54,974 nt of DNA, taken from NCBI GenBank assembly GCA_948466265.1, contig CAOJZU010000011.1, positions 1 through 54,974 on the forward strand, given 5' to 3'. Source of the DNA: an uncultured Clostridium sp. GTDB taxonomy: Bacteria; Bacillota_A; Clostridia; TANB77; CAG-508. Shown here piece after piece: positions 12,696-21,832 of the stretch. Numbering within the stretch: position 1 is the first letter of the stretch; the number at the start of each line of letters is the position of its first letter. The position numbers and the translations under genes were made by a program. The notes under the pieces are model-generated. The model saw only the letters and a list, made by a program, of their open reading frames with translations, made no database searches and was not told where the DNA came from.

Positions 12696-14019
12696 TTAAC
12701 ATTTAATTTTCTTAAAAATTTCCTTAAGCTCTAGCATTTCTTGCTCTCCTGTTTCCATATTCTTTAAGGTTACTTTTCTAAGTTTCTTTTCTTCTTCTCC
12801 GAAGAACTAAAACATATGGAATGTTTAATTTGTCTGCATATTTAAATTTAGCTTTTAATTTTTTATCTTCTAAAAACACTTCCGTATTTATTCCATTTTC
12901 TCTTAAAGTAGCTCCTATATCTATCCCATATTCTGTATCTTCTTCTGCCATTGGACAGACTAAAACTTTTGATATAGATTTCTTAGTTTCTTTTAAAATA
13001 TTTTCTTTTTTTATTTGATAAAAGAACCTTGAAAGTCCAATTGAAATTCCAACTCCTGGAAGCTTTTTATCTGTGTAGTGCTCAGCTAAGTTCTCATATC
13101 TTCCTCCTGAGCATACACTTCCGAAGTTTTGGATAATCGTTTAAAAATGTTTCATAAACTGTACCTGTATAGTAGTCAAGTCCCCTTGCTATTGTTAAAT
13201 CTACTTTGAAGTTTTTATCTGGTACTTTATATATTCTGATATTCTTTATAACCTCTTCTAATTCGAATACACCTTCATTAAAATTTTCAGTTTGTATTTT
13301 TAAATCTTTTAGTTTTTGTATTTTTTCATCTGATGTTCCTGTAATTTCTATAAATTCTATTATTTTATTTATTTGATTTTCTTTCACACCTAAATCTTCT
13401 AGTTCTTTTATAACATTTTCTTTTCCGATTTTCTCTATTTTATCTATTACTCTTAAGATATCAGTAGATTTATTGCTTAAGGATAAATCTTCAAATAGTC
13501 CGATTAAGTACTTTTCTGTTGTTTATTCTTATTGTAAATTCTTCAAATCCTAAACTCTTAAATGTGGTATAAATGACCCCTACAATTTCTGCATCATGCA
13601 TTATACTTAAATTACCGTCTCCTATTATATCTATATCGCATTGATAAAATTCACGAAATCTTCCGAGCTTGTGCTTTTTCCCCTCTATATACTTTTCCTA
13701 TTTGATATCTCTTAAATGGAAAACTTAAGTTCCCGTAATATTCTGCTACATATTTTGCAAGCGGAACTGTTAAATCAAATCTAAGTGATAGATCACTTTC
13801 ACCTTTATTAAATCTATATATTTGTTTTTCTGTTTCACCGCCTGCTTTTGCAAGAAGTACTTCTGAAGCCTCAATAACCGGCGTATCTAGTGGCATAAAG
13901 CCAAATTTTTCATATGACTTTTGTATTTTTTCTTTTATATTATTAAATTCTATTTGGTCACTTGGAAGTAATTCCATAAATCCTGGTAATGTTTTTGGTT
14001 CTACTTTTTTATTTTCCAT
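12696..14019 (-). CDS. hisS: Histidyl-tRNA synthetase (4 shift sites)
   Basis: Charges tRNA-His. Steps at CGG 13664, 13500, 13121 and 12799 give 439 residues. Visible motifs: LPGFMELLPSD at the N-terminus, GETEKQIYRF, motif 2 GRFREFYQCDIDIIG (its first glycine is the shift product), INNRKVLNG, ARGLDYYTGTVYE, CSGGRYENL and C-terminal anticodon domain. The neighbouring string ATC GGA at 13424 is out of phase and does not shift, a useful internal control. First gene of the long leftward block; a promoter is seen 45-70 bp upstream. Confidence 0.94.
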
Positions 14020-14061
14020 TTGCCTATCTCTCCTATTTCCCTATGTAAAATCTATTTTTAT

Positions 14062-14090
14062 ATTATATATTAAAATAGCTCAAATTACAA
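14062..14090 (-). promoter_or_regulatory. Promoter for the hisS-pheST-radA-purL-trmB block
   Basis: TTGTAA (85-90) and a perfect TATAAT (62-67) on the minus strand with 17-bp spacing, about 45 bp before the hisS ATG. No T-box specifier structure was recognised in the short leader. Confidence 0.65.
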
Positions 14091-14103
14091 GAATTTAAGC
14101 AAA

Positions 14104-14134
14104 AAAAGTAGCGGAATAAATTCCGCCACTTTTA
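14104..14134 (-). terminator. Terminator after the 14.2 kb membrane-protein cassette
   Basis: Stem AAGTGGCGGAAT against ATTCCGC(T)ACTT with T-runs on both sides; works on either strand. Confidence 0.7.
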
Positions 14135-14189
14135 AAGGTTTTGTTGCTATGTTTGGATTTTTTCTGTAGTTGTTTTATTTTTGTTTTTT

Positions 14190-14507
14190 CTACATTTTAG
14201 GTTTTTCTGCACTTTCCCATGAAGCAATCTGTCTTTCGAAATCAACTTCGATTTTAATTTTGCTTATTGTCCTTATAACAATTCCTAATATAATAACAAT
14301 ATTAGAAATAAGATTCAATGCAAATTCAAAATCATCAGTTCTACTGTAGTCTCTAGTTATGAAATATACCATTACATTCCATAAAAAAAGCCCCATGATT
14401 AAACTAATAATTCCTAATATCACATCTCTTCTTATTTTTTCGTAAAGTATCTGCCTCCTGTCTTCATACAACTCAAAATCTAAAATCCGAAACCTCTTAA
14501 TGCGCAT
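14190..14507 (-). CDS. Small two-helix membrane protein with triplet CGG
   Basis: 105 residues with two hydrophobic segments (about 30-52 and 64-83) and charged ends. I do not recognise a family. It carries CGG at 14487 as codon 7 (RFRILDF) and only makes a protein if CGG is read as a triplet: a +1 step gives glycine, phenylalanine and then TAG. It also uses CGC, unlike its neighbours. It has its own strong promoter and terminator, so it looks like a self-contained acquired cassette. Whether it is functional in this host depends on how CGG is decoded. Confidence 0.6.
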   Translation of the reverse strand: MRIKRFRILDFELYEDRRQILYEKIRRDVILGIISLIMGLFLWNVMVYFITRDYSRTDDFEFALNLISNIVIILGIVIRTISKIKIEVDFERQIASWESAEKPKM

Positions 14508-14557
14508 TCCGCTTACCTCATACTTTCTCCCTATATCAAGGGTTTTTTATATTATTG

Positions 14558-14586
14558 ATTATATCATAATTTCACATAAATATCAA
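14558..14586 (-). promoter_or_regulatory. Promoter of the 14.2 kb cassette
   Basis: Minus strand TTGATA (14581-14586), 17-bp spacer, TATAAT (14558-14563), about 50 bp before the ATG. Confidence 0.65.
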
Positions 14587-14644
14587 ATAAAATATTAACT
14601 TGCAATTTCATAATACTTAAAAAAATAGACGTTTTAGTTTACGT

Positions 14645-15082
14645 CTACTTCAATTCTCTTCTATTATTTTGTATTGTTTTAAGTGTTTCTTCTAAAACAT
14701 CTTCTATTCTTTCTAAAAGTGCATCTGCATGGTCTTTTGTACCATTTGATATTTCTCTTGCCATCTCGTTTGCTGTTTCTATTATTTCAGCTTTTTGTTC
14801 ATATGCTTTTCTTGTTATTTCATGCTCGTCTATCATTGCAATTATTCTATTTTCTGCTTCTTTTACAATATCATCTGCTTCTTTTTGTGCTTCTATAAGT
14901 ATTCTTGTTCTTTCTTCTTTTACCCATTTAGCTTGTTTTAGTTCTTCTGGAAGCTTTATTCTGATTTCTTTTATAAGGTCTAATATTTCTTCCTTATCAA
15001 CAATTCCTTTATTCGAAAAAGGCATATTTTTTCCATTTTCTATTATTTCTTCTAAAGTCTCTAATAATGTAAATATTTCCAT
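14645..15082 (-). CDS. Coiled-coil ATP-synthase-B-like / DivIVA-like protein
   Basis: 145 residues, almost wholly predicted coiled coil, rich in E, K and A (for example EAQKEADDIVKEAENRI). Resembles the small subunit-B/H-like or DivIVA-like proteins often found beside rsmD in Clostridia. No catalytic motif is visible and function is unknown. It follows rsmD by 9 bp and is likely co-transcribed. No in-frame CGG. Confidence 0.7.
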   Translation of the reverse strand: MEIFTLLETLEEIIENGKNMPFSNKGIVDKEEILDLIKEIRIKLPEELKQAKWVKEERTRILIEAQKEADDIVKEAENRIIAMIDEHEITRKAYEQKAEIIETANEMAREISNGTKDHADALLERIEDVLEETLKTIQNNRRELK

Positions 15083-15091
15083 AAGCTTTTT

Positions 15092-15644
15092 TTACTCCTT
15101 TCGACCTAAGAAAACAAGTTTTACTCTTCCATATTTCCTTAAATCTATAATCTTTGTAAATTGATTTAATTCTTCTATATATTTTTCTTCTCTATCTGTT
15201 TCAAAGATTATTATTCCATTTTCTTTAAGATTTATATTGTCTAGTATAATTTTTATAGCATTAATACCAAAGTCTGTTTTATATGGAGGATCTAAAAAAA
15301 TTATATCAAATTTTTTGTTTTTTACCTCTTCTAAACATTTTTTATAGTCTTTGTTAATTACTTGTATACTGTCTTCAAAATGAGTTTTTTGAATATTATT
15401 TTTAATAATTTGAATAGCCTTTTTAGAATTATCACAAGAAACAGCATTTTTTGCACCTCTACTTATACTCTCAATTGCTAAAGCTCCACTCCCTGAAAAC
15501 AAATCTAAAACTTCTGCTTCATATATATAACCTTGTATTATATTAAATAATGCTTCTTTTACTCTGTCCAATGTCGGTCTCGTATCTTCACCGTTCTAGT
15601 GAATCTAGCCTTGTCCCTCTTGCCTTTCCACTTATTACTCTCAA
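15092..15644 (-). CDS. rsmD: 16S rRNA (guanine(966)-N2)-methyltransferase RsmD (1 shift site)
   Basis: SAM-dependent rRNA methyltransferase. Begins at a TTG (RVISGKARGTRLDSLE) with GAGGGT nine bases upstream; the +1 step at CGG 15591 (GAA CGGT) joins this to GEDTRPTLDRVKEALFN. Further motifs: LDLFSGSGALAIE (SAM binding) and IIFLDPPY (catalytic NPPY-type). Total 183 residues, normal. Without the step the first 19 codons, including the conserved RVISG segment, would be lost. Confidence 0.92.
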
Positions 15645-15813
15645 AACTTATTTACCCTCTTTAACTCACTTTATATTTTATTAGATTTTGCGCATAAGTC
15701 AATAGTATTTACACAAATGTAATAGAAACTTAATACTCTTGTAACATTATGTCTATGAAAAAGTATTATACAACATATTTGCGTATTTGGCAAGCCCTAG
15801 TTTTTATATTTGC

Positions 15814-15844
15814 AAAAAGGCAGGATTTTATTTCCTGCCTTTTT
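15814..15844 (-). terminator. Strong bidirectional intrinsic terminator
   Basis: AAAAAGGCAGGA and TCCTGCCTTTTT form a 12-bp stem with an 8-base loop, immediately downstream (minus strand) of the RNA candidate at 15866-16010. Confidence 0.8.
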
Positions 15845-15865
15845 TGATTTTTTATTGAATTGGAA

Positions 15866-16010
15866 GAATCGAAGATTTTGACTATTCAATAAGGTTAATT
15901 TAAGTTAGCCGTTCGAGCAAAGCAAGTTACGGATATCTTATGCAGTGACCACCTTAAGCCGTGCATATTCTCGAAGCAAAATGCACATGCGTACACCTTG
16001 AATCTTTGAT
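15866..16010 (-). ncRNA. Structured small RNA candidate (possibly 6S-like)
   Basis: A 386-bp stretch without genes (15645-16030). On the minus strand, AAAGATT near 16005 can pair with AATCTT near 15872, and CAAGGT with ACCTTATTG inside it. Internal hairpins include GTGCAT/ATGCAC and CCGT/ACGG. A strong terminator follows about 20 bases later. Length with terminator, near 190 nt, fits 6S RNA, but the several hairpins are not a clear 6S rod, so identity is open. Confidence 0.45.
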
Positions 16011-16030
16011 TTTTATGACATCCAATTTTC

Positions 16031-16719
16031 TTATAAGCAAAATCTATGCTTTCCTATTACAACTGTCATTTTTCTGCTCCATATCCATTTATTTGTTGCC
16101 GTACTTGGATTAAAATAATATATTGCTCCATTTGATGGATCCCAACCATTTAACGCATCTTGTGCTGCACTTTTCGCTGTACTATCTGGGCTTAAGTTGA
16201 CTTGTCCATCGCTTACTGCATCAAATGCTCCTCTTTGGTATATAACCCCTGCAACTGTATTTGGAAAGTTAGAGCTTTTTACCCTGTTTAATACAACTGC
16301 TGCAACTGCAACTTGTCCTCTATATTCTTCTCCTCTTGCTTCTCCATATACAAGACGGCTTAACAAGTTTAGATCTCCTGAATTATTACTAGGCTTGCTT
16401 CCACCAGAAGAAGATGACCCAGAAGACATAATTCCCATCGCAGAAAGCGTTTTAGGTCCTGCTATTCCGATCCTGACTTAATCCATTTTTCTGTTGAAAT
16501 TTCTTTACTGCTGCCTGTGTTTTACTACCATATACGCCGATCAACATTACCTGTATAATATCCCCAATTTTTTAGTTTTTGCTGTATTTGCCTAACTTCT
16601 TCTCCTCTTGAGCCATATTTTGATAATGCCTCTACGCTATTATCTTTTACACTAATATAGTATATAGTTCCACATAACAAAAGAAATATGGAAATAACAA
16701 TCATAATTTTTCTTCTCAT
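16031..16719 (-). CDS. sleB: Spore cortex-lytic enzyme / cell wall hydrolase, SleB-type (2 shift sites)
   Basis: Lytic transglycosylase that degrades spore cortex peptidoglycan during germination. N-terminal signal/anchor helix (residues 4-23), peptidoglycan-binding domain (YGSRGEEVRQIQQKLK) and Hydrolase_2 domain with the catalytic-glutamate motif VYGEARGE and GAIYYFNPSTATNKWIW. Steps at CGG 16537 (GAT CGGC) and 16467 (GAT CGGA) restore NVDGVYGSKTQAAVKKFQ and SQDGIAGPKTL, both hallmark loops of this binding domain. 228 residues. The gene name is by domain architecture. Confidence 0.85.
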
Positions 16720-16790
16720 AATATATAATCAGTCCCTTCTATAATTTATGATTATTATTTCCATATTTTAGACTTTTATACAAAAATATG

Positions 16791-16830
16791 CCAAAAGGCA
16801 GGAACTATAAGAGCTTCCTGCCTCATTTGG
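16791..16830 (-). terminator. Terminator after the DUF1874-like gene
   Basis: AGGCAGGAA (16796-16804) pairs with TTCCTGCCT (16815-16823), extended by CCAAA/TTTGG, followed on the minus strand by a T-rich stretch. Confidence 0.65.
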
Positions 16831-16832
16831 AG

Positions 16833-17162
16833 TCACTTTATATCAAACGTGACCGGATTTTCTCTTCTGCGCTCCTCTGCATCCTTGCAATCCATAACCG
16901 CTATTCTCTTGAACTTAAATGTTTCTTCTGTTTTCTGAACTACAATCAGCTGGTCTTCCTTACCTATATGTAGTTCTTCGTAATTGGCATGCACAGGAAA
17001 TCCCAAATCTAATTCAAGCTTTACTGCTGTTTCAATATCCCTAATGAAAGACTTAATTGCATAACACGGGATATCGTGAGGATTTACCTCATCAATCCGA
17101 ATATCAACGCAAAGTGCATTCGGCAGCATGTTCAAAGAAAAGCTATCGGTCAGTATGTACAT
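16833..17162 (-). CDS. DUF1874 (STIV B116 / AcrIII-1 ring-nuclease fold)-like protein with triplet CGG
   Basis: 109 residues. The N-terminus MYILTDSFSLNMLP closely resembles the start of DUF1874 proteins (viral AcrIII-1 and cellular Crn2 cyclic-tetra-adenylate ring nucleases), and GKEDQLIVVQ matches their later strand. The segment expected to carry the catalytic Gly-His reads FIRDIETA, so the histidine seems absent. The ATG at 17162 has GGGGGAAAGGAG upstream. CGG at 17097 (ATT CGG ATT) must be a triplet: shifting gives a stop four codons on. Codon use (CTG, CCG, GCG) differs from neighbours. Own promoter and terminator. Assignment by eye only. Confidence 0.5.
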   Translation of the reverse strand: MYILTDSFSLNMLPNALCVDIRIDEVNPHDIPCYAIKSFIRDIETAVKLELDLGFPVHANYEELHIGKEDQLIVVQKTEETFKFKRIAVMDCKDAEERRRENPVTFDIK

Positions 17163-17237
17163 AATTAACTCCTTTCCCCCGCTATCCAATTGGTATAGTC
17201 TTATGGGTTTGAAATTATGTTAAAAACCAATATATTA

Positions 17238-17266
17238 ATTTTATCATTTTTCTTATGTTATGTCAA
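17238..17266 (-). promoter_or_regulatory. Promoter of the DUF1874-like gene
   Basis: Minus strand TTGACA (17261-17266), 17 bp, TAAAAT (17238-17243); sits just past the fhs stop. Confidence 0.6.
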
Positions 17267-17269
17267 TTT

Positions 17270-18933
17270 TTAAAATATTCCCACTATTTCTCCATTTTCA
17301 TTTATATCTATATTTTCTGCTGCTGGAACTTTTGGTAAGCCTGGCATTGTCATGATTTTTCCTGTTATAGCTACAATAAATCCTGCTCCTGCTTTTAGGA
17401 TGGCTTCTCTTACATGAATATTAAATTTCTCTTCGCACTGCAAATTTTTAGGGTCATCTGAGAATGAATACTGGGTTTTTGCAATACAAATAGGTAATTT
17501 TCCAAATCCTAATTTATTTATTTGATTTATGCTTTCCTTTGCTTCTTCTGAAAACTCTACATCTTCTGCTCCATATATTCTCTTTGCAATTTTTCTTATC
17601 TTCTCTTCTACTTCTTCATCTAATTCATACATATACTTAAAATCTTCTTCTTGCTCACAAAGAGTCACCACTTTTTCTGCTAAGTCTCTTGCACCTTCTC
17701 CGCCTTTTGCCCATGCTTCAACTAAGCTCATATTTATTCCTTGTTCTTTAAGTTTATTTTGTACAAACTCTATTTCTCTATCTGTGTCTGTTAAGAATTT
17801 ATTAATTGCAACAATTACATTTAGTCCAAATTTATTTTTTATATTGTCTACATGTCTTAATAGATTATGCATTCCTTTTTCTAGTGTTTCCATGTTTTCT
17901 TCCTGTACTTCTTCTTTTTTCGAACCGCCATGATATTTAAGTGCTCTCATTGTTGCAACACATACTACTGCGCTTGGTTTTAAACCTGCTTCTCTACATT
18001 TTATATCTAGGAATTTTTCTGCTCCTAAATCTGCTCCAAATCCTGCTTCTGTAATACAGTATTCGCCAAGTTTTAGTCCAAGTTTTGTTGCCCTTATACT
18101 ATTGCAGCCGTGGGCAATATTTGCAAATGGTCCGCCATGTACTATTGCTGATGTGTTTTCAAGAGTTTGTACTAGATTTGGGTTAATTGCATCTTTTAAA
18201 AGAACTGCTAAGCTTCCCTCTGCTTTTAAATCACCCGCTGTTATTGGCTCATCTTTTTCATTATATCCAATTATTATATTTCCGAATTCTCCTTTTTAGT
18301 TCTTTTACATCTTTTGAAAGGCAAAGTATTGCCATTATTTCTGATGCAACTGTTATATCAAATCCATCTTCTCTTGTGGTCATTCCTTTTTCTCCAGATA
18401 AACCACTATTTATTTTTCTAAGCTGTCTGTCATTTAAGTCTACACATCTTTTCCAAACAACTTTCTTTATGCCAAGTTCATTTCCATGGAATATATGATT
18501 GTCTATCATGCTTGACAATAAATTATTTGCTGATGTTATTGCATGTATATCTCCTGTAAAATGTAAATTTATATCTTCCATTGGAGCTATTTGTACATAT
18601 CCTCCACCTGTTGCTCCACCTTTTATTCCAAATACTGGTCCGAAGTGAAGGTTCTCTAAGTGCTAAAATTGAATTTTTTCCTATTTTTCTTAGTCCGTCT
18701 GCTAAACCTATTGACATTGTTGTTTTTCCTTCTCCAAGTGGTGTAGGATTTATTGCTGTAACAAGTATTAACTTTCCATTTTGCTTGTTTTCTAACTTTT
18801 CAAATGCTTTTTCTGTTATCTTAGCTTTATATTTTCCATAGCTTTCTATTTCTTCTTCATTTAGCCCCATGTCTTTTGCAATTTCTCTTATGTCTTTTAG
18901 TTTTGCATTTCTTGCGATTTCAATATCACTCAT
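17270..18933 (-). CDS. fhs: Formate-tetrahydrofolate ligase (2 shift sites)
   Basis: ATP-dependent synthesis of 10-formyl-tetrahydrofolate for purine and one-carbon metabolism. P-loop [11 protein letters not shown] near residue 65, [13 protein letters not shown] across the step at CGG 18640, KRRIGNIIIGY across CGG 18282, then [15 protein letters not shown] and KYHGG. 553 residues, normal length. Start ATG at 18933 has GGAGG upstream. Controlled by a ZTP riboswitch in its leader, which matches its role of supplying the formyl donor when ZTP accumulates. Confidence 0.95.
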
Positions 18934-18967
18934 AAAAACCTCCAAATTTAAAGCCTAATAATCAAAA

Positions 18968-19075
18968 AAGCAACTCTTTTAAACTTAAAAAGAATTGCCC
19001 AGGCGTTCGGCTTATATTTTAAGTAAATTGCACTCGTGTTAATTCACGATATTCGCCAGCAATCTACTTTCCTTA
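18968..19075 (-). promoter_or_regulatory. ZTP (pfl) riboswitch with terminator, controlling fhs
   Basis: Minus strand shows the pfl hallmark GCCGAACGCCTGGGCA (18995-19011) and the upstream CTGGCGAATATCGTG part (19046-19060). A terminator overlaps the 3' end: GCAATTCTTTT pairs with AAAAGAGTTGC followed by six Ts (18968-18998). ZTP binding would release termination ahead of fhs. Confidence 0.9.
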
Positions 19076-19106
19076 TTATATATGTGTTTTTCGCTTATGT
19101 CAAGTA

Positions 19107-19548
19107 TTAAAATATGCACCCTACAATAATCCCGATAATTGCTCCAACAAATACTTGTACTGGTGTATGGCCTAACACTTCTACTAGCCTTTCTTGGACC
19201 TCTACATTAGTTAGTCCTGGTGTGTTTACTATTTTATTTAAAAGACGTGCTTGTTTTCCTGCTGCTCTCCTAATTCCTGCAGCATCGTACATTACAACAA
19301 ATGCTAAAATTAAACTTATAGCAAAAATAGGTGATCTAAATCCTTCTGCTTTTCCTACCATTACTGCAAGACTCATTGTAATTGCTGAATGCGAACTAGG
19401 CATTCCACCGTGCTCCAAGTATTCTTTTAAAGTTAAATTTTTTTGTTTCTACTAAATCCCATATTACTTTAAAGGTTTGTATTGAAAACCATACAAGTAT
19501 TGGTACATATATATATTTGCTTGTTACAATTTCTAAAAAAGTATTCAT
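19107..19548 (-). CDS. Divergent PAP2-family membrane protein, YuiD-type (1 shift site)
   Basis: 146 residues from the ATG at 19548 (GGGGAAG upstream). The +1 step at CGG 19408 (GCA CGGT) gives KRILGAGGMPSSHSA, the family signature with the phosphatase-like histidine, followed by MYDAAGIRRAAGKQA and ELLGHTP-like VLGHTPVQVFVGA. Several membrane helices. Without the step the annotated protein would begin at an unsupported TTG in the wrong frame. Substrate unknown. Confidence 0.88.
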
Positions 19549-19608
19549 TAACTTCCCCTTTTACTATTTCTAAATTGTTTTTAATCATACACCAATTCTA
19601 TAACATTA

Positions 19609-19833
19609 TTATTCCTCAGGTGAAAAATTCTCCTCTTTTACTTCTCCATCGTTGTCTATCAAAATATTTATTTTCTTTTCTGCATCATTTAATATTTTTG
19701 TGCAAGTTTTAGAAAGTTTCATTCCTTCCTCAAACTTTCCTACACTATCATCTAAGCTTAATTCTCCACTTTCTAAATCTTTTGCGATTTCTTCTAATTT
19801 TTTTATCGCTTCTTCAAATTTTACTTCTGCCAT
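19609..19833 (-). CDS. xseB: Exodeoxyribonuclease VII small subunit
   Basis: 74 residues, typical for XseB: FEEAIKKLEEIAKDLESGEL followed by SLDDSVGKFEEGMKL, two helices that bind the large subunit. 21 bp after xseA; the same operon also carries nusB. No in-frame CGG. Confidence 0.93.
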   Translation of the reverse strand: MAEVKFEEAIKKLEEIAKDLESGELSLDDSVGKFEEGMKLSKTCTKILNDAEKKINILIDNDGEVKEENFSPEE

Positions 19834-19854
19834 AGTTTATTTATTCCACCTTTT

Positions 19855-21044
19855 CTATATTATTTCTGCTGATTTTTCTCCATCAGCAAATCTAATACTT
19901 ATTATATCTCCTTTTTTTAATTCTTTAGCTGTTCTTACTATTTTGTTATCAATCTTAGTTATTGAAAATCCTCTTCCTAGCGTTTTTAACGGACTTAGTG
20001 CATCCAATTTTCTTATCTCTGTTTCAAAGTCTTTTTTTGATAACATCATTTTCTTTGATATATTTGTTATTAATTCTTTAACTAAATTATCAACATTTAT
20101 GTATTTCTCATTTATTTTATCTAATGGGTTTTTATAACATGTACGTTCCATACATTTTTCGAACTGAAGCTTCATGTAATCTACTTTTTTCCTAAGAGAT
20201 ATTCTATATCTATTTTGATAGTTTCTTATTGTTTCTTCTATTTTGCTTATTTCTGGCACCGCAAGTTCTGCTGCAGCTGATGGTGTAGGTGCTCTTAAAT
20301 CTGCTACAAAATCTGCAATTGTGAAATCTGTTTCATGCCCTACTGCTGAAATTAGTGGAACATTAGATTCAAATATTGCTCTTGCCACACATTCCTCATT
20401 AAATGGCCAAAGGTCTTCTAAAGATCCTCCTCCTCTTGCAATAATTATAACATCTGCTAATTCTTTTTCATTCATAAGTTTTATTGCTTTAGCAATCTTT
20501 TCTCCTGCTCCTGCTCCTTGAACTGGTACAGGATATAGCCTTATATATACGTTTGGATTTCTTCTCGAAGAAACATTTATAATATCTCTTATTACTGAAC
20601 CTGTTTTGGATGTAAGTACACCTATTCTCTCAGGCATAAATGGTATTTGTTTTTTATATTTTGAATCAAAAAGTCCTTCCTTCTCTAGCTTGTCTTTAAG
20701 TTCATTATATGCAGTGTAAAGGTCTCCGAAGTCCATCTTCTTTCATTGCTTTAACATATATTTGATACACTCCGGTCTCTTTCATATACTGAAACTGTAC
20801 CAAATACAATAACTTTCATTCCATCTTTTGGAATAAATTTTAGTCTTTCTGCAAATGATTTAAACATTATGCATTTTATAAGTGAAGTCTCGTCCTTTAA
20901 AGTAAAATACATATGCCCTGTATAATGATTTTTGAAGTTTGATATTTCACCTTTTACATATACATTTTGTAAAAACTCATCTCCCGCAATTTTATCTTTT
21001 ACATATTTATTTAGTTCGGTTATAGTTATTGGTGTTATCTCCAT
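19855..21044 (-). CDS. xseA: Exodeoxyribonuclease VII large subunit (2 shift sites)
   Basis: Single-strand exonuclease working with XseB in repair and mismatch processing. N-terminal OB-fold (YVKGEISNFKNHYTGHMYFT), catalytic domain with RGGGSLEDLWPFNEE and SAVGHETDFTIADFVADLRAPTP, C-terminal coiled coil. Steps at CGG 20772 (GAC CGGA, ERDGVYQIYVK) and 20726 (CTT CGGA, EDGLGDLYTAY) lie 15 codons apart; 395 residues. An ORF call starting MDFGDLY would be in the wrong frame. Confidence 0.94.
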
Positions 21045-21088
21045 TATTTATCCTTCCATTCGCAAAATAAGCTCTATTGTGTGTCATT

Positions 21089-21149
21089 ATTTCAAATGCA
21101 GATTACTAAACTTGTACAGCTGTACATCTCAATTTTTTGCATTTGAAAT
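21089..21149. repeat. Nested palindrome upstream of xseA
   Basis: Perfect 12-bp inverted arms ATTTCAAATGCA / TGCATTTGAAAT (21089-21100, 21138-21149) enclose the perfect 14-bp palindrome TGTACAGCTGTACA (21113-21126). It fills most of the nusB-xseA gap. Could be an operator, an RNA cruciform-like hairpin or a small mobile repeat. Confidence 0.55.
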
Positions 21150-21184
21150 GCTTAGTATTACTTGCCTCTTTTTAGAACTTATTT

Positions 21185-21597
21185 TTATATAAGTTCTTGT
21201 TTCCTAACTATACTTGCAAGTATTCCATTTACGAATGCTTTGTCCTGTTCATCTGAATATTTTTTTGCAAGCTCTACAACCTCATTTATTGCAACTTTAT
21301 ATGGAAGTTTTGCATAAATCATTTCATATATTGCAATTTTAACAAGGCTCAAGTTCACTTTCGAAACTCTGTCTATTGTCCATTTTTCCTTTAGGTTTTC
21401 TTCGATTAGTCCGGTTTATTTTTTCTTCGTTGTCTGACACACCAAAAAGAATATCTCTAAGATATTCTTTTACAGTATTATCCTCAATTTCCTCTGATAC
21501 AAAAAACATTTGGAGTTCTTCTTCTCCGCAATTCTTTTTGTATCTCTCTTTCATAAATTAATTTAAATGCTAGTTCCCTTGCTTTTGACCTATTCAT
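21185..21597 (-). CDS. nusB: Transcription antitermination factor NusB (2 shift sites)
   Basis: RNA-binding antitermination and rRNA-processing factor. The ATG at 21597 starts NRSKARELAFKLIYEREIQK; the step at CGG 21526 (TTG CGGA) enters GEEELQMFFVSEE, and CGG 21411 (AAC CGGA) enters GLIEENLKEKW. C-terminal AINEVVELAKKYSDEQDKAF-type motif is typical. 136 residues. The true N-terminus is revealed only by taking the first step; a frame starting MKERYKKNCG misses it. Confidence 0.92.
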
Positions 21598-21609
21598 ATG
21601 CATATCCTT

Positions 21610-21813
21610 CTATAATCTATTAATAAAATCTAATAATTTTTGTTTTACTTCGTATTTGTTATGTTGCACATAATTTCCTAAAAAAACCCCTGTGCATACT
21701 ACTATAATTGCAAGTGCAAGTTTTAAAAGTCCTGTAAATAATACTATAAGTCCTATAATTCCTCCGATTATAGCACCTCTATATTCATACATAAATCCTT
21801 TGAAATCATTCAT
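21610..21813 (-). CDS. DUF2273 small membrane protein
   Basis: 67 residues with two hydrophobic stretches (RGAIIGGIIGLIVLFTGLLK and LALAIIVVCTGVFLGNYV). DUF2273 proteins sit beside asp23 and amaP in Firmicute envelope-stress operons, as here. The CGG string at 21766 lies inside ATC GGA and is out of phase. Role unknown. Confidence 0.85.
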   Translation of the reverse strand: MNDFKGFMYEYRGAIIGGIIGLIVLFTGLLKLALAIIVVCTGVFLGNYVQHNKYEVKQKLLDFINRL

Positions 21814-21832
21814 TTTATTTTAGCTCCTTTAT

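Noticed and set aside
13418..13430. Shift site in hisS at ATCGGAAAAG
   Set aside because: The frame on both sides is continuous with ATC GGA, so CGG is out of phase.
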